A DNA stretch of 64,000 nt from Variovorax sp. J2L1-78 (GTDB lineage Bacteria > Pseudomonadota > Gammaproteobacteria > Burkholderiales > Burkholderiaceae_C), in the NCBI RefSeq assembly GCF_030317205.1, contig NZ_JASZYB010000004.1, forward strand, positions 310,001-374,000. Reading direction: 5' to 3'. Below are positions 1-7,591 of the stretch, piece by piece; position 1 is the first letter of the stretch; every line of letters begins with the position of its first letter. Position numbers and translations under genes: made by a program. Under the pieces are notes generated by a model that ran no database searches, was not told where the DNA came from, and was given only the letters and a program-made list of their open reading frames with translations.

Positions 1-501
1 GTGCGCGTGGCGGGCAACACGCTGCTCGACACAGCCAAGGCCGTCGACGTGCCGGCGCGCGCGCGCCGTGTCGGCATGGTGTTCCAGGACTATGCGCTGT
101 TCCCTCACATGACCGTCGCCCAGAACCTCGCCTTCGGCCTGTGCCGGCTCGGCCAGCACCCGAGCGAGGCCGAACAGGCGCGCATCGACGTGCTGCTGCG
201 GCAGTTCGATCTCGACACGCTGCGCGGTGCGTTGCCCCGGCATCTCTCCGGCGGACAGCGCCAGCGCGTCGCACTGGCGCGTGCGCTGGCGCCGCAACCG
301 CACCTGCTGCTGCTCGACGAGCCGTTGTCGGCGCTCGACACCTCCCTGCGCATCCGGCTGCGCACCGAACTCGCGGAGATGCTGGAGCGCGTGCAGGTGC
401 CGACTCTGCTGGTCACGCACGACCCGAGCGACGTGCAAGCGCTGGCGCAGTCGGCGGTGCACCTCGACGGGGGCCACGTCACTGGCGCACCGGCCTTGTA
501 G
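1..501 (+). CDS. ABC transporter ATP-binding protein (C-terminal part, gene enters from left)
   Basis: Only the last 166 residues of an importer-type ABC ATPase are present, and the Walker A motif must lie left of the window. Visible are the Q-loop (FQDYALFPHMT, Gln about residue 29 of this fragment), the signature LSGGQRQRVALARAL (82-96), Walker B followed by the D-loop (LLLLDEPLSALD, 102-113) and the switch histidine in LLVTHD (about 140). The FQDYALFPHMTV wording is typical of the iron/spermidine/sulfate subfamily (FbpC, PotA, CysA). The protein stops about 25 residues after the switch histidine, so the C-terminal TOBE domain of full-length FbpC or PotA proteins is missing, as in short ThiQ- or ModC-like ATPases. 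The substrate cannot be told. It is convergent with the SenA/EgtB-like gene. Confidence 0.88.
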   Translation: MRVAGNTLLDTAKAVDVPARARRVGMVFQDYALFPHMTVAQNLAFGLCRLGQHPSEAEQARIDVLLRQFDLDTLRGALPRHLSGGQRQRVALARALAPQPHLLLLDEPLSALDTSLRIRLRTELAEMLERVQVPTLLVTHDPSDVQALAQSAVHLDGGHVTGAPAL

Positions 502-531
502 GCCGCGTGTCGCGCGAGCGGCTGAACCGCC

Positions 532-1818
532 TCAGAGTGCGCAGGTGCGAAAACCGAAGAATCCGTCGTCGCGGCCCGGCAGCGAAAACCCCCGTGCCTT
601 GGCCGAGCGCAGCCGAGCGCGCGTGGCGAACGACGCGCCGCGCAGCACCCGCGCTTGGCCGAAGGCCGGCGCCGGGTCGAACACGCTGCAGCCACTCCAC
701 GGATCGGCGCGGTAGCCTGGCCAGGGCCGCAGCGTGCCGGCCGTCCACTCGTGCACGCCACCCCAATGGAAGCCGCGGTGCGCGCCGGCATGGGCGGCGA
801 CCTCCCACTCGACCTCGGTGGCGATGCGCCGCCCGGCCCAGCGCGCCCAGGCGTCGGCCTCCCACCAGCTCAGGTGCACGGCCGGCTGATGGCCGGCAGC
901 CTGCACCACGCGGCCGAATCGGCGCTGCAGGATGGCGCCGCCCTGCCCGCGCCGGCCGGCACCGATCTGCTCGACATGGCGCGGCGCGCGGCGCTCGCCG
1001 TGCTGCTGCGCGAGCCAGGCTTGGCCGCCGGGCAGCCAGAGTTCGCTACGGTCGTAGCCGCCGTCGTCCACGAACTCGGCGAACTGCTGCCAGCTCACCG
1101 GCTGCGCGTCGATCTCGAAGGCGGGCACGTCCACGGCGAGCATGCCGCTGTCCTGCGCGAAGCCGAAGCCCGTGCTGCCTTCGGCGCGGCCGAGCGTCCA
1201 GCGCGTGGCCGGCACCAGGAGCGGCTCGCGCGAGACGACCGCGGGCGGCGGCTCCACGCCGATCGGCAGGCCGAGCGTCTGCGCGATCACGACCAGCGCC
1301 TCGCCGCACAGGTCTTCATGGAACAGTGCGAGGCGATAGAAGTAGAGGCCGGCGTCGCTCTCGGCCGCGCGATCGAGCAGTTCCAGCGTGCACTCGAGGG
1401 TCTCGAGCAGGTAGGCCCGTGTCGCCTCGGCATCGGGCAGGAGCAGCGATGTGCCGACTTCGGGCGGTGTCGACCACCAGTCGTCGGCATGCGGCTCGAT
1501 CGCGGCCAGCCGCGTCGGGCGCACCGGGCAATCGATGCCGAAGGCACGCTGCGTGTTCCGCGCGATCCACCATTCCGAGAACCAGCCGATGTGCCCGGCC
1601 AGCCAGAGCGGGGGCGGCGCGTCGGGCTGCGGCTCGCGTGGCGCCGCGTCGTCTCGCAGGGCCTCTTCGCACAAGGACAGCAGATGCAGCGTGTGGTTGC
1701 GCGCGTCGATGAGGGCCAGCGACAGCAGGTCGCGACCGGCGCGGGCCATGTCGAGCGAGTCGATGGCTTGCACGCCGGCCGACGCACGACGCGGGGCGGG
1801 GCCGGAGGGTGCGGGCAT
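532..1818 (-). CDS. SenA/EgtB-like non-heme iron enzyme (DinB-like plus SUMF1/FGE-sulfatase domain)
   Basis: A 428-residue protein with the two-domain layout of ergothioneine synthase EgtB and selenoneine synthase SenA. The N-terminal DinB-like half carries GHIGWFSEWWIARN and LFHEDLCGEAL. The C-terminal SUMF1/FGE-like half has HLSWWEADAWARWAGRR, EVEWEVAAH and the final RDDGFFGFRTC. Family members join a sulfur or selenium donor to hercynine with iron and oxygen. The iron ligands in EgtB are one His in the first motif and two in HxxxH; here the second position of HxxxH is Cys (HEDLC), so the usual triad is not intact. No senB, selD-like or egtD gene is near. The ATG at 1818 was chosen because a start further upstream would run into the divergent TRAP gene. 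Exact substrate is open. Confidence 0.75.
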   Translation of the reverse strand: MPAPSGPAPRRASAGVQAIDSLDMARAGRDLLSLALIDARNHTLHLLSLCEEALRDDAAPREPQPDAPPPLWLAGHIGWFSEWWIARNTQRAFGIDCPVRPTRLAAIEPHADDWWSTPPEVGTSLLLPDAEATRAYLLETLECTLELLDRAAESDAGLYFYRLALFHEDLCGEALVVIAQTLGLPIGVEPPPAVVSREPLLVPATRWTLGRAEGSTGFGFAQDSGMLAVDVPAFEIDAQPVSWQQFAEFVDDGGYDRSELWLPGGQAWLAQQHGERRAPRHVEQIGAGRRGQGGAILQRRFGRVVQAAGHQPAVHLSWWEADAWARWAGRRIATEVEWEVAAHAGAHRGFHWGGVHEWTAGTLRPWPGYRADPWSGCSVFDPAPAFGQARVLRGASFATRARLRSAKARGFSLPGRDDGFFGFRTCAL

Positions 1819-1825
1819 CGCCTGA

Positions 1826-1854
1826 TTATCGCGCCCGCCGTACACCGATAAAAT
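1826..1854 (+). promoter_or_regulatory. Possible promoter of the TRAP permease genes
   Basis: In the gap between the divergent SenA-like gene and dctQ there is a TAAAAT -10-like hexamer at 1849-1854 with a weak TTATCG -35 candidate 17 bases upstream. It would give a leader of about 85 bases. The evidence is only hexamer similarity and position. Confidence 0.25.
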
Positions 1855-1946
1855 CCGCTCGCCCTGCACCCGATCCGCCAGCGCACAACGCCGGCGCGTC
1901 GGGTGCTCTCGTATGAGGGCAATCCCTAAAAAATGATGGAGCAACT

Positions 1947-2561
1947 ATGCAAGGCTTGATGAAGCTGTCGAAAGCGATCGACTGGCTCAACGCCCAGGTG
2001 GGCAAGTACGCGATCTGGATCATTCTGGCGTCGACCGCCATCAGCACCATCAACGCCGTGGTACGCAAGGTGTTCAACACCAGTTCCAACGCGTACCTCG
2101 AGGTCCAGTGGTACCTCTTCGCCTGGTCCTTCCTCATCGCGGCCGGCTTCACGCTCCTCAACCGCGAGCATGTGCGCATCGACGTGCTCAACAGCCGCCT
2201 GCCCAAGCGCACGCAGATGTGGATCGACATCCTCGGTTTCGCCGCCTTCCTCACGCCGCTGTGCGTCGTGGTGCTGTACTACACCATCCCGATGACGCTG
2301 CGGATGTACCAGACCGGTGAGATGTCGGGCAACCCCGGCGGCCTGATCCGCTGGCCGGTGTGGCTGGCGCTGCCGGTGGGCTTCACGCTGCTGATGCTGC
2401 AGGGCTGGTCGGAACTGATCAAGCGCGTGGCCTTCCTGCGTGGCGTGGGCCCCGACCCGACGATCAAGCAGGGCGAGAAGACCGCCGAGGAAGAACTGGC
2501 CGAGGCCCTGCGCGAGCGCTCGGACGTCATCGATCCGGCGGCGACGCCACAGGCACGCTGA
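1947..2561 (+). CDS. dctQ: TRAP transporter small permease subunit (DctQ family)
   Basis: A 204-residue inner-membrane protein with four predicted membrane segments (about residues 18-40, 53-75, 93-117 and 135-158), the normal DctQ topology and length. The segment FLIAAGFTLLNREHVRIDVL is characteristic of the family: an amphipathic stretch with NREHVRIDV after the second helix. The small subunit pairs with the large DctM subunit to form the membrane part of a sodium-driven TRAP importer for organic acids. The dctM gene follows after 24 bases on the same strand. The binding-protein gene lies just beyond on the opposite strand, and by that neighbour the likely cargo is a 2-oxoacid. Confidence 0.9.
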   Translation: MQGLMKLSKAIDWLNAQVGKYAIWIILASTAISTINAVVRKVFNTSSNAYLEVQWYLFAWSFLIAAGFTLLNREHVRIDVLNSRLPKRTQMWIDILGFAAFLTPLCVVVLYYTIPMTLRMYQTGEMSGNPGGLIRWPVWLALPVGFTLLMLQGWSELIKRVAFLRGVGPDPTIKQGEKTAEEELAEALRERSDVIDPAATPQAR

Positions 2562-2585
2562 CCCACCGCGCAGAGCACAAGAACC

Positions 2586-4418
2586 ATGGAATTCATCACT
2601 GCCAACTTCGCCCCGATCATGTTCGCGGGGCTGATCATCTTTCTGCTGCTGGGCTTCCCCGTCGCCTTCAGCCTGGGGGCCTGCGGCCTCTTCTTTGCCT
2701 TCATCGGCGTCGAACTCGGCGTGTTCCAGTCCGCCGTCATGGCCTGGCTGCCGCAACGGCTCATCGGGATCATGGCCAACGACACCCTGCTGGCCGTGCC
2801 CTTCTTCACCCTGATGGGGCTGATCCTCGAGCGAAGCGGCATGGCCGAGGACCTGCTCGATACCGTCGGCCAGGTCTTCGGCCCGATGCGCGGTGGCCTG
2901 GCGCTGGCCGTGATCTTCGTGGGTGCGCTGCTGGCCGCGACGACCGGCGTGGTGGCCGCGTCGGTCATCTCGATGGGCCTGATCTCGCTGCCCATCATGC
3001 TGCGCTACGGCTACGACCGCCGCATGGCCTCGGGCGTGATTGCGGCGTCGGGCACGCTGGCGCAGATCATTCCGCCGTCGCTGGTCCTGATCATCATGGC
3101 CGACCAGCTCGGCAAGAGCGTCGGCGACATGTACAAGGGTGCGTTCATCCCCGCGTTCATCCTGGTGGGCCTGTACGTGCTGTACGTGGTCTTCCTGGCG
3201 ATCTTCAAGCCGTCGCAGGTGCCGGCCCTGCCGCCGGAGGCACGCATCTACCGTGAGCCGAACGGCGGTGGCGGCTACGCATCGCTGGTCGTGCTGATGG
3301 GCTTCTCGGCCTTCGTCGCCTTCATGATGGCGCGCCACATGGCCGAGATCCACACGTGGTGGGAAGGCACCCTCATCACCTCGGTCGCCACCGACGAGAA
3401 GGTGGTCGTCGCGATGTGCGGCGGCACCTTCGTGGCCTTCCTGATCGCGCTGTTCAACAAGGTCACGCGGCTGGGCCTGCTGTCTCGCCTGGCCGAGCGC
3501 GTGACCTTCGTGCTGATCCCGCCGCTGCTGCTGATCTTCCTGGTGCTGGGCACCATCTTCCTGGGCGTCGCGACCCCCACCGAAGGCGGTGCCATGGGCG
3601 CGATCGGCGCGCTGGTGCTGGGGGCGCTGCGCCGGCGGCTGGACCTGAACCTGCTCAAGCAGGCGTTGGCGACGACCACCAAGCTGGGCAGCTTCGTGAT
3701 GTTCATCCTGATCGGCGCCACCGTGTTCGGCCTGGTGTTCCAGGCCGCCGACGGCCCGATCTGGGTCGAGCACCTGCTGACCGGCCTGCCTGGCGGCCAG
3801 GTCGGCTTCCTGATCCTGGTGAACGTGCTGATCTTCTTCCTGGCGTTCTTCCTCGACTACTTCGAACTGTCCTTCATCGTCGTGCCGTTGCTGGCGCCGG
3901 TGGCGCAGAAGCTGGGCATCGACCTGATCTGGTTCGGCGTGCTGCTGGCCGTGAACATGCAGACCTCGTTCATGCACCCGCCCTTCGGCTTCGCGCTGTT
4001 CTTCCTACGCTCGGTCGCACCGGAAAAGCCGTACATGGACCGCGTGACGAAGAAGATCATGCAGCCCGTGACGACCATGCAGATCTACAAGGGCGCGGTT
4101 CCGTTCGTGCTGATCCAGCTGTTCATGGTGGGCGTACTGATCGCCTTCCCGGGGCTGGTCACCGGCAGTCTGGACAAGGTGGAGAACGTCGACCTCCGGC
4201 AGGTCGGCGACCAGATGCGGGAATCGCTGCAGCCCTCCTCGGAAGAAGGCGGCTATGGCTCCGACCAGGGCGCCGAACCGGCACCCTCGCCCGGTGCCCC
4301 GGCACCGGCGGGCAGCGATGCTGCGCCGTCAGCCCCCGCTGCGGCACCCGAACCGGCCGCCGAGGAGGACCCGATGAAGGCCATGCAGGACGCCCTCAAG
4401 CCCAAGCCAGGGCAGTGA
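2586..4418 (+). CDS. dctM: TRAP transporter large permease subunit (DctM family) with long C-terminal tail
   Basis: A 610-residue polytopic inner-membrane protein of the DctM family, the translocation subunit of a TRAP importer. Many hydrophobic helices are visible from FAPIMFAGLIIFLLLGFPVA onward, and the family hallmarks GxxLAATTGVVAASVISMG and ATPTEGGAMGAIGALVLGA are present. It is well above the usual 425-450 residues. The extra length comes from a central segment around residues 215-290 and from a low-complexity Pro/Ala/Glu-rich tail of about 60 residues ending in MKAMQDALKPKPGQ, probably cytoplasmic or periplasmic disordered sequence. It forms an operon with dctQ and ends at a strong hairpin terminator. 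Confidence 0.92.
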   Translation: MEFITANFAPIMFAGLIIFLLLGFPVAFSLGACGLFFAFIGVELGVFQSAVMAWLPQRLIGIMANDTLLAVPFFTLMGLILERSGMAEDLLDTVGQVFGPMRGGLALAVIFVGALLAATTGVVAASVISMGLISLPIMLRYGYDRRMASGVIAASGTLAQIIPPSLVLIIMADQLGKSVGDMYKGAFIPAFILVGLYVLYVVFLAIFKPSQVPALPPEARIYREPNGGGGYASLVVLMGFSAFVAFMMARHMAEIHTWWEGTLITSVATDEKVVVAMCGGTFVAFLIALFNKVTRLGLLSRLAERVTFVLIPPLLLIFLVLGTIFLGVATPTEGGAMGAIGALVLGALRRRLDLNLLKQALATTTKLGSFVMFILIGATVFGLVFQAADGPIWVEHLLTGLPGGQVGFLILVNVLIFFLAFFLDYFELSFIVVPLLAPVAQKLGIDLIWFGVLLAVNMQTSFMHPPFGFALFFLRSVAPEKPYMDRVTKKIMQPVTTMQIYKGAVPFVLIQLFMVGVLIAFPGLVTGSLDKVENVDLRQVGDQMRESLQPSSEEGGYGSDQGAEPAPSPGAPAPAGSDAAPSAPAAAPEPAAEEDPMKAMQDALKPKPGQ

Positions 4419-4428
4419 AGGCAAGGTA

Positions 4429-4450
4429 CCCGGGCACTGCGGTGCCCGGG
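4429..4450 (+). terminator. GC-rich hairpin after dctM
   Basis: A perfect 9-base stem, CCCGGGCAC (4429-4437) with GTGCCCGGG (4442-4450), and a four-base loop, 11 bases after the dctM stop codon. It has no U-run of its own and directly precedes a second hairpin that does. Confidence 0.5.
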
Positions 4451-4453
4451 ACG

Positions 4454-4483
4454 AAAAAAAGCCGCGCAGTGCGCGGCTTTTTT
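4454..4483. terminator. Bidirectional intrinsic terminator between dctM and dctP
   Basis: The stem GCCGCGC (4461-4467) pairs with GCGCGGC (4471-4477). It is flanked by seven A on the left (4454-4460) and six T on the right (4478-4483), so it can end transcription from both convergent genes. Confidence 0.85.
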
Positions 4484-4518
4484 GTGGGCGGGCCGTTCGG
4501 CCCGCGACCGGAGCGAAC

Positions 4519-5601
4519 TCAGATCTTCACGCCGTTCATGTACTGGTTGAACGGGTATTCCGAGAAGCGGTTCCACAGGATCTGGTCGCGCTGGAAGGCA
4601 CGCATGCTCTGGTGGATCGTCTTGAAGTCGGCCGACTTGGCTTCGTGCTCGGCGAACACCTCCATGGAGGCCTTGAAACCCGCGTCCATCACCGCCTTGG
4701 GGAAAGGCTTTAGCTGCGTCTTCTCGGCCACCAGCTTCTTCAGCGCGATCGGGTTGTACGCATCGTACTTGGCCGTCATGTCGGTGGCCGCGACCTTGCA
4801 GGCGGCGTCCAGGATGGCCTTGTTCTCGTCCGACAGTGCGGCGTACTTCTTCACGTTGATGAAGAACTCGAGATCGGCGCCGCCTTCCCACCAGCCGGGG
4901 TAGTAGTAGAACGGTGCGACCTTGTTGAAGCCCAGCTTGGCATCGTCGTAGGGGCCGACGAATTCGGACGCGTCGAGCGTGCCCTTTTCCAGCGCCTGGT
5001 AGACGTCGCCGGCCGGCATGTTCTGCGGCACCACGCCCAGCTTCTGCATCGCTTCGCCGAACACGCCGCCACCCATGCGCATCTTCAGGCCCTTCAAGTC
5101 TTCGACGGTCTTGATTTCCTTGCGGTACCAGCCACCCATCTGCGTGCCGGTGTTGCCGGCGCTGGCGGTCTTGAAGTTGTACTTGGCGAAGAAATCGTCG
5201 AGCAGCTTGCGGCCACCGCCGTAGTCCTTCCACGACGTGTTCTGGCGCGCGGTCAGGCCGAAGGGCACGGCGCAGCTGAAGGCGAAGATCGGGTCCTTGC
5301 CGGTGAAGTAGTAGGCGGCCGACTGGGCCATCTCGATGTTGTCGCCCTGCAGGGCATCGACGACGCCGAAGGCCGGCATCAGTTCGCCGGCGGGGTGAAC
5401 GGTGATCTCGAACTTGCCGCCCGACAGCGCCTTGACTGTCTTGGAGAGCATTTCGGCACTGCCGAAGATCGTGTCCAGCGAACGGGGAAAGCTCGACGCC
5501 AGGCGCCAGCGGACAGCGGCTTGCGCATGCACTGCAGGCGCGATGCCGGCAGCCAGCACGCCAGCGATGCCGGCATTCTTGATGAGGGAACGACGATCCA
5601 T
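4519..5601 (-). CDS. TRAP transporter substrate-binding protein, TakP-like (2-oxoacid receptor)
   Basis: A 360-residue periplasmic receptor of the DctP family. It begins MDRRSLIKNAGIAG, a twin-arginine-like export signal ending near residue 27 (PAVHAQ). The mature part follows the sequence of the 2-oxoacid receptor TakP closely as I remember it: SSFPRSLDTIFGSAE, GGNTG-like GNTGTQMGGWYRKEI, EFVGPYDDAKLGFNKVAPFY and YPGWWEGG. Pyruvate-type 2-oxoacids are therefore the best guess for the cargo. ATG at 5601 was chosen over an in-frame GTG at 5610 because a GGAG box lies 8 bases before the ATG and would overlap the GTG. The gene is convergent with dctQM and lies 117 bases downstream of dxs, from which it is separated by a terminator. 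Confidence 0.9.
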   Translation of the reverse strand: MDRRSLIKNAGIAGVLAAGIAPAVHAQAAVRWRLASSFPRSLDTIFGSAEMLSKTVKALSGGKFEITVHPAGELMPAFGVVDALQGDNIEMAQSAAYYFTGKDPIFAFSCAVPFGLTARQNTSWKDYGGGRKLLDDFFAKYNFKTASAGNTGTQMGGWYRKEIKTVEDLKGLKMRMGGGVFGEAMQKLGVVPQNMPAGDVYQALEKGTLDASEFVGPYDDAKLGFNKVAPFYYYPGWWEGGADLEFFINVKKYAALSDENKAILDAACKVAATDMTAKYDAYNPIALKKLVAEKTQLKPFPKAVMDAGFKASMEVFAEHEAKSADFKTIHQSMRAFQRDQILWNRFSEYPFNQYMNGVKI

Positions 5602-5626
5602 TGATTTCACTCCGATTGCAAAGGGG

Positions 5627-5654
5627 AAAAAACAAAACGCGGCCTCGCCGCGTT
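5627..5654 (-). terminator. Intrinsic terminator after dxs, inside the dctP leader
   Basis: Read on the minus strand, AACGCGGC pairs with GCCGCGTT around a three-base loop (5636-5654), followed by TTTTGTTTTTT (5627-5637). It ends the dxs operon but lies only 26 bases upstream of the dctP start codon, downstream of the best dctP promoter candidate. Confidence 0.75.
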
Positions 5655-5682
5655 GAGTTGAAGACCTTGTGGGTCGCCCGCG

Positions 5683-5701
5683 ATTGTAAGAAGTGCTTAC
5701 A
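5683..5701 (-). promoter_or_regulatory. Candidate dctP promoter -10 with overlapping inverted repeat
   Basis: A TACAAT hexamer on the minus strand (5683-5688) overlaps the perfect inverted repeat TGTAAG-AAGTG-CTTACA (5685-5701), which has the size and position of a repressor or activator site. No good -35 was found. Confidence 0.35.
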
Positions 5702-5718
5702 CGGCGACCGTTGGGGGT

Positions 5719-7581
5719 TTACCCTGCGGAATCCATCGCGCCGAAGCGGGCCGTGATGGACTTGGCAATGCCCTCGGCATCGAGCCCGACACCCGCGAGC
5801 AACTTGCCCGGATCGCCATGTTCGATGAACTGGTCGGGCAGGCCCAGTTGCAGCACCGGCCGGGTCACGCCAGCGGCCTGCAGCGCCTCGAGCACGGCAC
5901 TGCCGGCACCGCCCATGATGGCGCCTTCTTCGAGCGTGACGATCGCCTCGTGCGTGGCCGCCACCTGCAGCAGCAGCTCGACGTCGAGCGGCTTGACCCA
6001 GCGCATGTTGACCACCGTGGCGTTCAACGAGTCCGCGGCTTTGAGCGCCGGATACAGCAGCGTGCCGAAGGCCAGGATCGCGATACGCGTGCCTTGCCGG
6101 CGCAGCTCGCCCTTGCCGAAGGGCAGGCCGTCGAGCGAGAGGTGCGGCACCACCCCGGCGCCGGCGCCGCGCGGGTAGCGCACCGTGACCGGGTGGTCCT
6201 GCTCGTAGGCCGTGGTGAGCAGCGCCCGGCACTCGGCTTCGTCGGCCGGGCAGGCGATGCTCATGTTCGGGATGCATCGCACGAAGGGGATGTCGTAGGC
6301 GCCCGCATGCGTCGCGCCGTCGGCACCCACCAGGCCCGCGCGGTCGAGCGCGAAGACCACCGGCAGATTCTGGATCGCGACGTCGTGGATCAGCTGGTCG
6401 TAGGCCCGCTGCAGGAAGGTCGAGTAGATCGCGACCACGGGCTTCAGGCCTTCGCAGGCCAGGCCGGCCGCGAAGGTCACCGCATGCTGCTCGGCGATGC
6501 CGACGTCGTGGTAGCGCGTGGGAAACTTCTGCTGGAACTCCACCAGCCCCGAGCCTTCGCGCATCGCCGGCGTGATGCCGACCAGGCGCCCGTCCTGCGC
6601 GGCCATGTCGCACAGCCACTGGCCGAAGACCTGCGTGAAGGTCTGCTTGGCCACGGTAGTCGACTTGACGAGCCCCACCGCCGGGTCGAACTTGCCAGGG
6701 CCGTGGTAGGCCACGGGGTCGGCCTCGGCGAGCTTGTAGCCCTGGCCCTTCTTGGTGACCACATGCAGGAACTGCGGGCCGTCGAGCTGCTTGAGGTTCT
6801 CGAGCGTGGGCACCAGCGAGTCGATGTCGTGGCCGTCGATCGGGCCAACGTAGTTGAAGCCGAACTGCTCGAACAGCGTGGCCGGCACCACCATGCCCTT
6901 GGCATGCTGCTCGAAGCGCTTGGCCAGCTCGAACAGCGGCGGCGCGGCGCGCAGCACGCTCTTGCCGACGTTCTTGGCAGCGGCGTAGAAGTTGCCGCTC
7001 ATCAGCTGCGCGAGGTAGCGGTTGAGGGCGCCGACCGGCGGGCTGATCGACATGTCGTTGTCGTTCAGGATGACCAGCAGCTTGCAGTCCGACACCCCCG
7101 CGTTGTTGAGCGCCTCGAAGGCCATGCCCGCCGTCATCGCGCCGTCGCCGATGATCGCCACGGCATGGCGGTCCTCGCCCTTCTGCTTGGCCGCCATGGC
7201 CATGCCGAGCGCGGCCGAGATGCTGGTCGACGAATGCGCCGTGCCGAAGGTGTCGTACTCGCTTTCGGCCCGCTGCGGAAAGCCCGAGATGCCGCCCTGC
7301 TGGCGCAACGTGGGCATGCGCTCGCGCCGGCCCGTGAGGATCTTGTGCGGATAGGTCTGGTGGCCCACGTCCCACACCAGGCGGTCGTGCGGCGTGTGGA
7401 ACACGTGGTGCAGTGCCACCGTGAGTTCGACGGTGCCGAGGTTGGAACTCAGGTGGCCGCCGGTGCGCGAGACGTTGTGCAGCACGCAGGCGCGCACCTC
7501 GTCGGCCAATTGCTTGAGCTGGGCGCGGTCGTACTGGCGCAGGACCGAAGGATCGTGGATGGTGGGGAGCAGCTCGGCCAT
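5719..7581 (-). CDS. dxs: 1-deoxy-D-xylulose-5-phosphate synthase
   Basis: A 620-residue thiamine-diphosphate enzyme that condenses pyruvate and glyceraldehyde 3-phosphate, the first step of the MEP isoprenoid pathway, in the cytosol. The length is normal. The N-terminal domain carries DVGHQTYPHKILTGR (71-85), GTAHSSTSIS (113-122) and the cofactor motif GDGAMTAGMAFEALNNAG (145-162). The central pyrimidine-binding region has GIAEQHAVTFAAGLA and the C-terminal domain ends with the usual transketolase C fold. The ATG at 7581 (MAELLPTIHDPSVLRQY) gives the standard N terminus, although the open frame extends further upstream into ispA. It is the last gene of the xseB-ispA-dxs operon, 10 bases after ispA. 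Confidence 0.98.
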   Translation of the reverse strand: MAELLPTIHDPSVLRQYDRAQLKQLADEVRACVLHNVSRTGGHLSSNLGTVELTVALHHVFHTPHDRLVWDVGHQTYPHKILTGRRERMPTLRQQGGISGFPQRAESEYDTFGTAHSSTSISAALGMAMAAKQKGEDRHAVAIIGDGAMTAGMAFEALNNAGVSDCKLLVILNDNDMSISPPVGALNRYLAQLMSGNFYAAAKNVGKSVLRAAPPLFELAKRFEQHAKGMVVPATLFEQFGFNYVGPIDGHDIDSLVPTLENLKQLDGPQFLHVVTKKGQGYKLAEADPVAYHGPGKFDPAVGLVKSTTVAKQTFTQVFGQWLCDMAAQDGRLVGITPAMREGSGLVEFQQKFPTRYHDVGIAEQHAVTFAAGLACEGLKPVVAIYSTFLQRAYDQLIHDVAIQNLPVVFALDRAGLVGADGATHAGAYDIPFVRCIPNMSIACPADEAECRALLTTAYEQDHPVTVRYPRGAGAGVVPHLSLDGLPFGKGELRRQGTRIAILAFGTLLYPALKAADSLNATVVNMRWVKPLDVELLLQVAATHEAIVTLEEGAIMGGAGSAVLEALQAAGVTRPVLQLGLPDQFIEHGDPGKLLAGVGLDAEGIAKSITARFGAMDSAG

Positions 7582-7591
7582 GGGTGTGTTG

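Noticed and set aside
532..1818. Complete selenoneine (sen) cluster
   Set aside because: Neither a senB-like glycosyltransferase nor a selD-like gene is adjacent, and a key His is replaced.
1926..3977. Long open frame opposite the TRAP permease genes
   Set aside because: Very rich in His, Asp, Gln and Arg, as expected for the antisense of a membrane protein gene. No family similarity.
4253..7375. Open frame of about 1040 codons spanning dctP and dxs on the same strand
   Set aside because: It crosses two recognised genes and a terminator in another frame, with Arg/Gly/Ala-rich nonsense composition.
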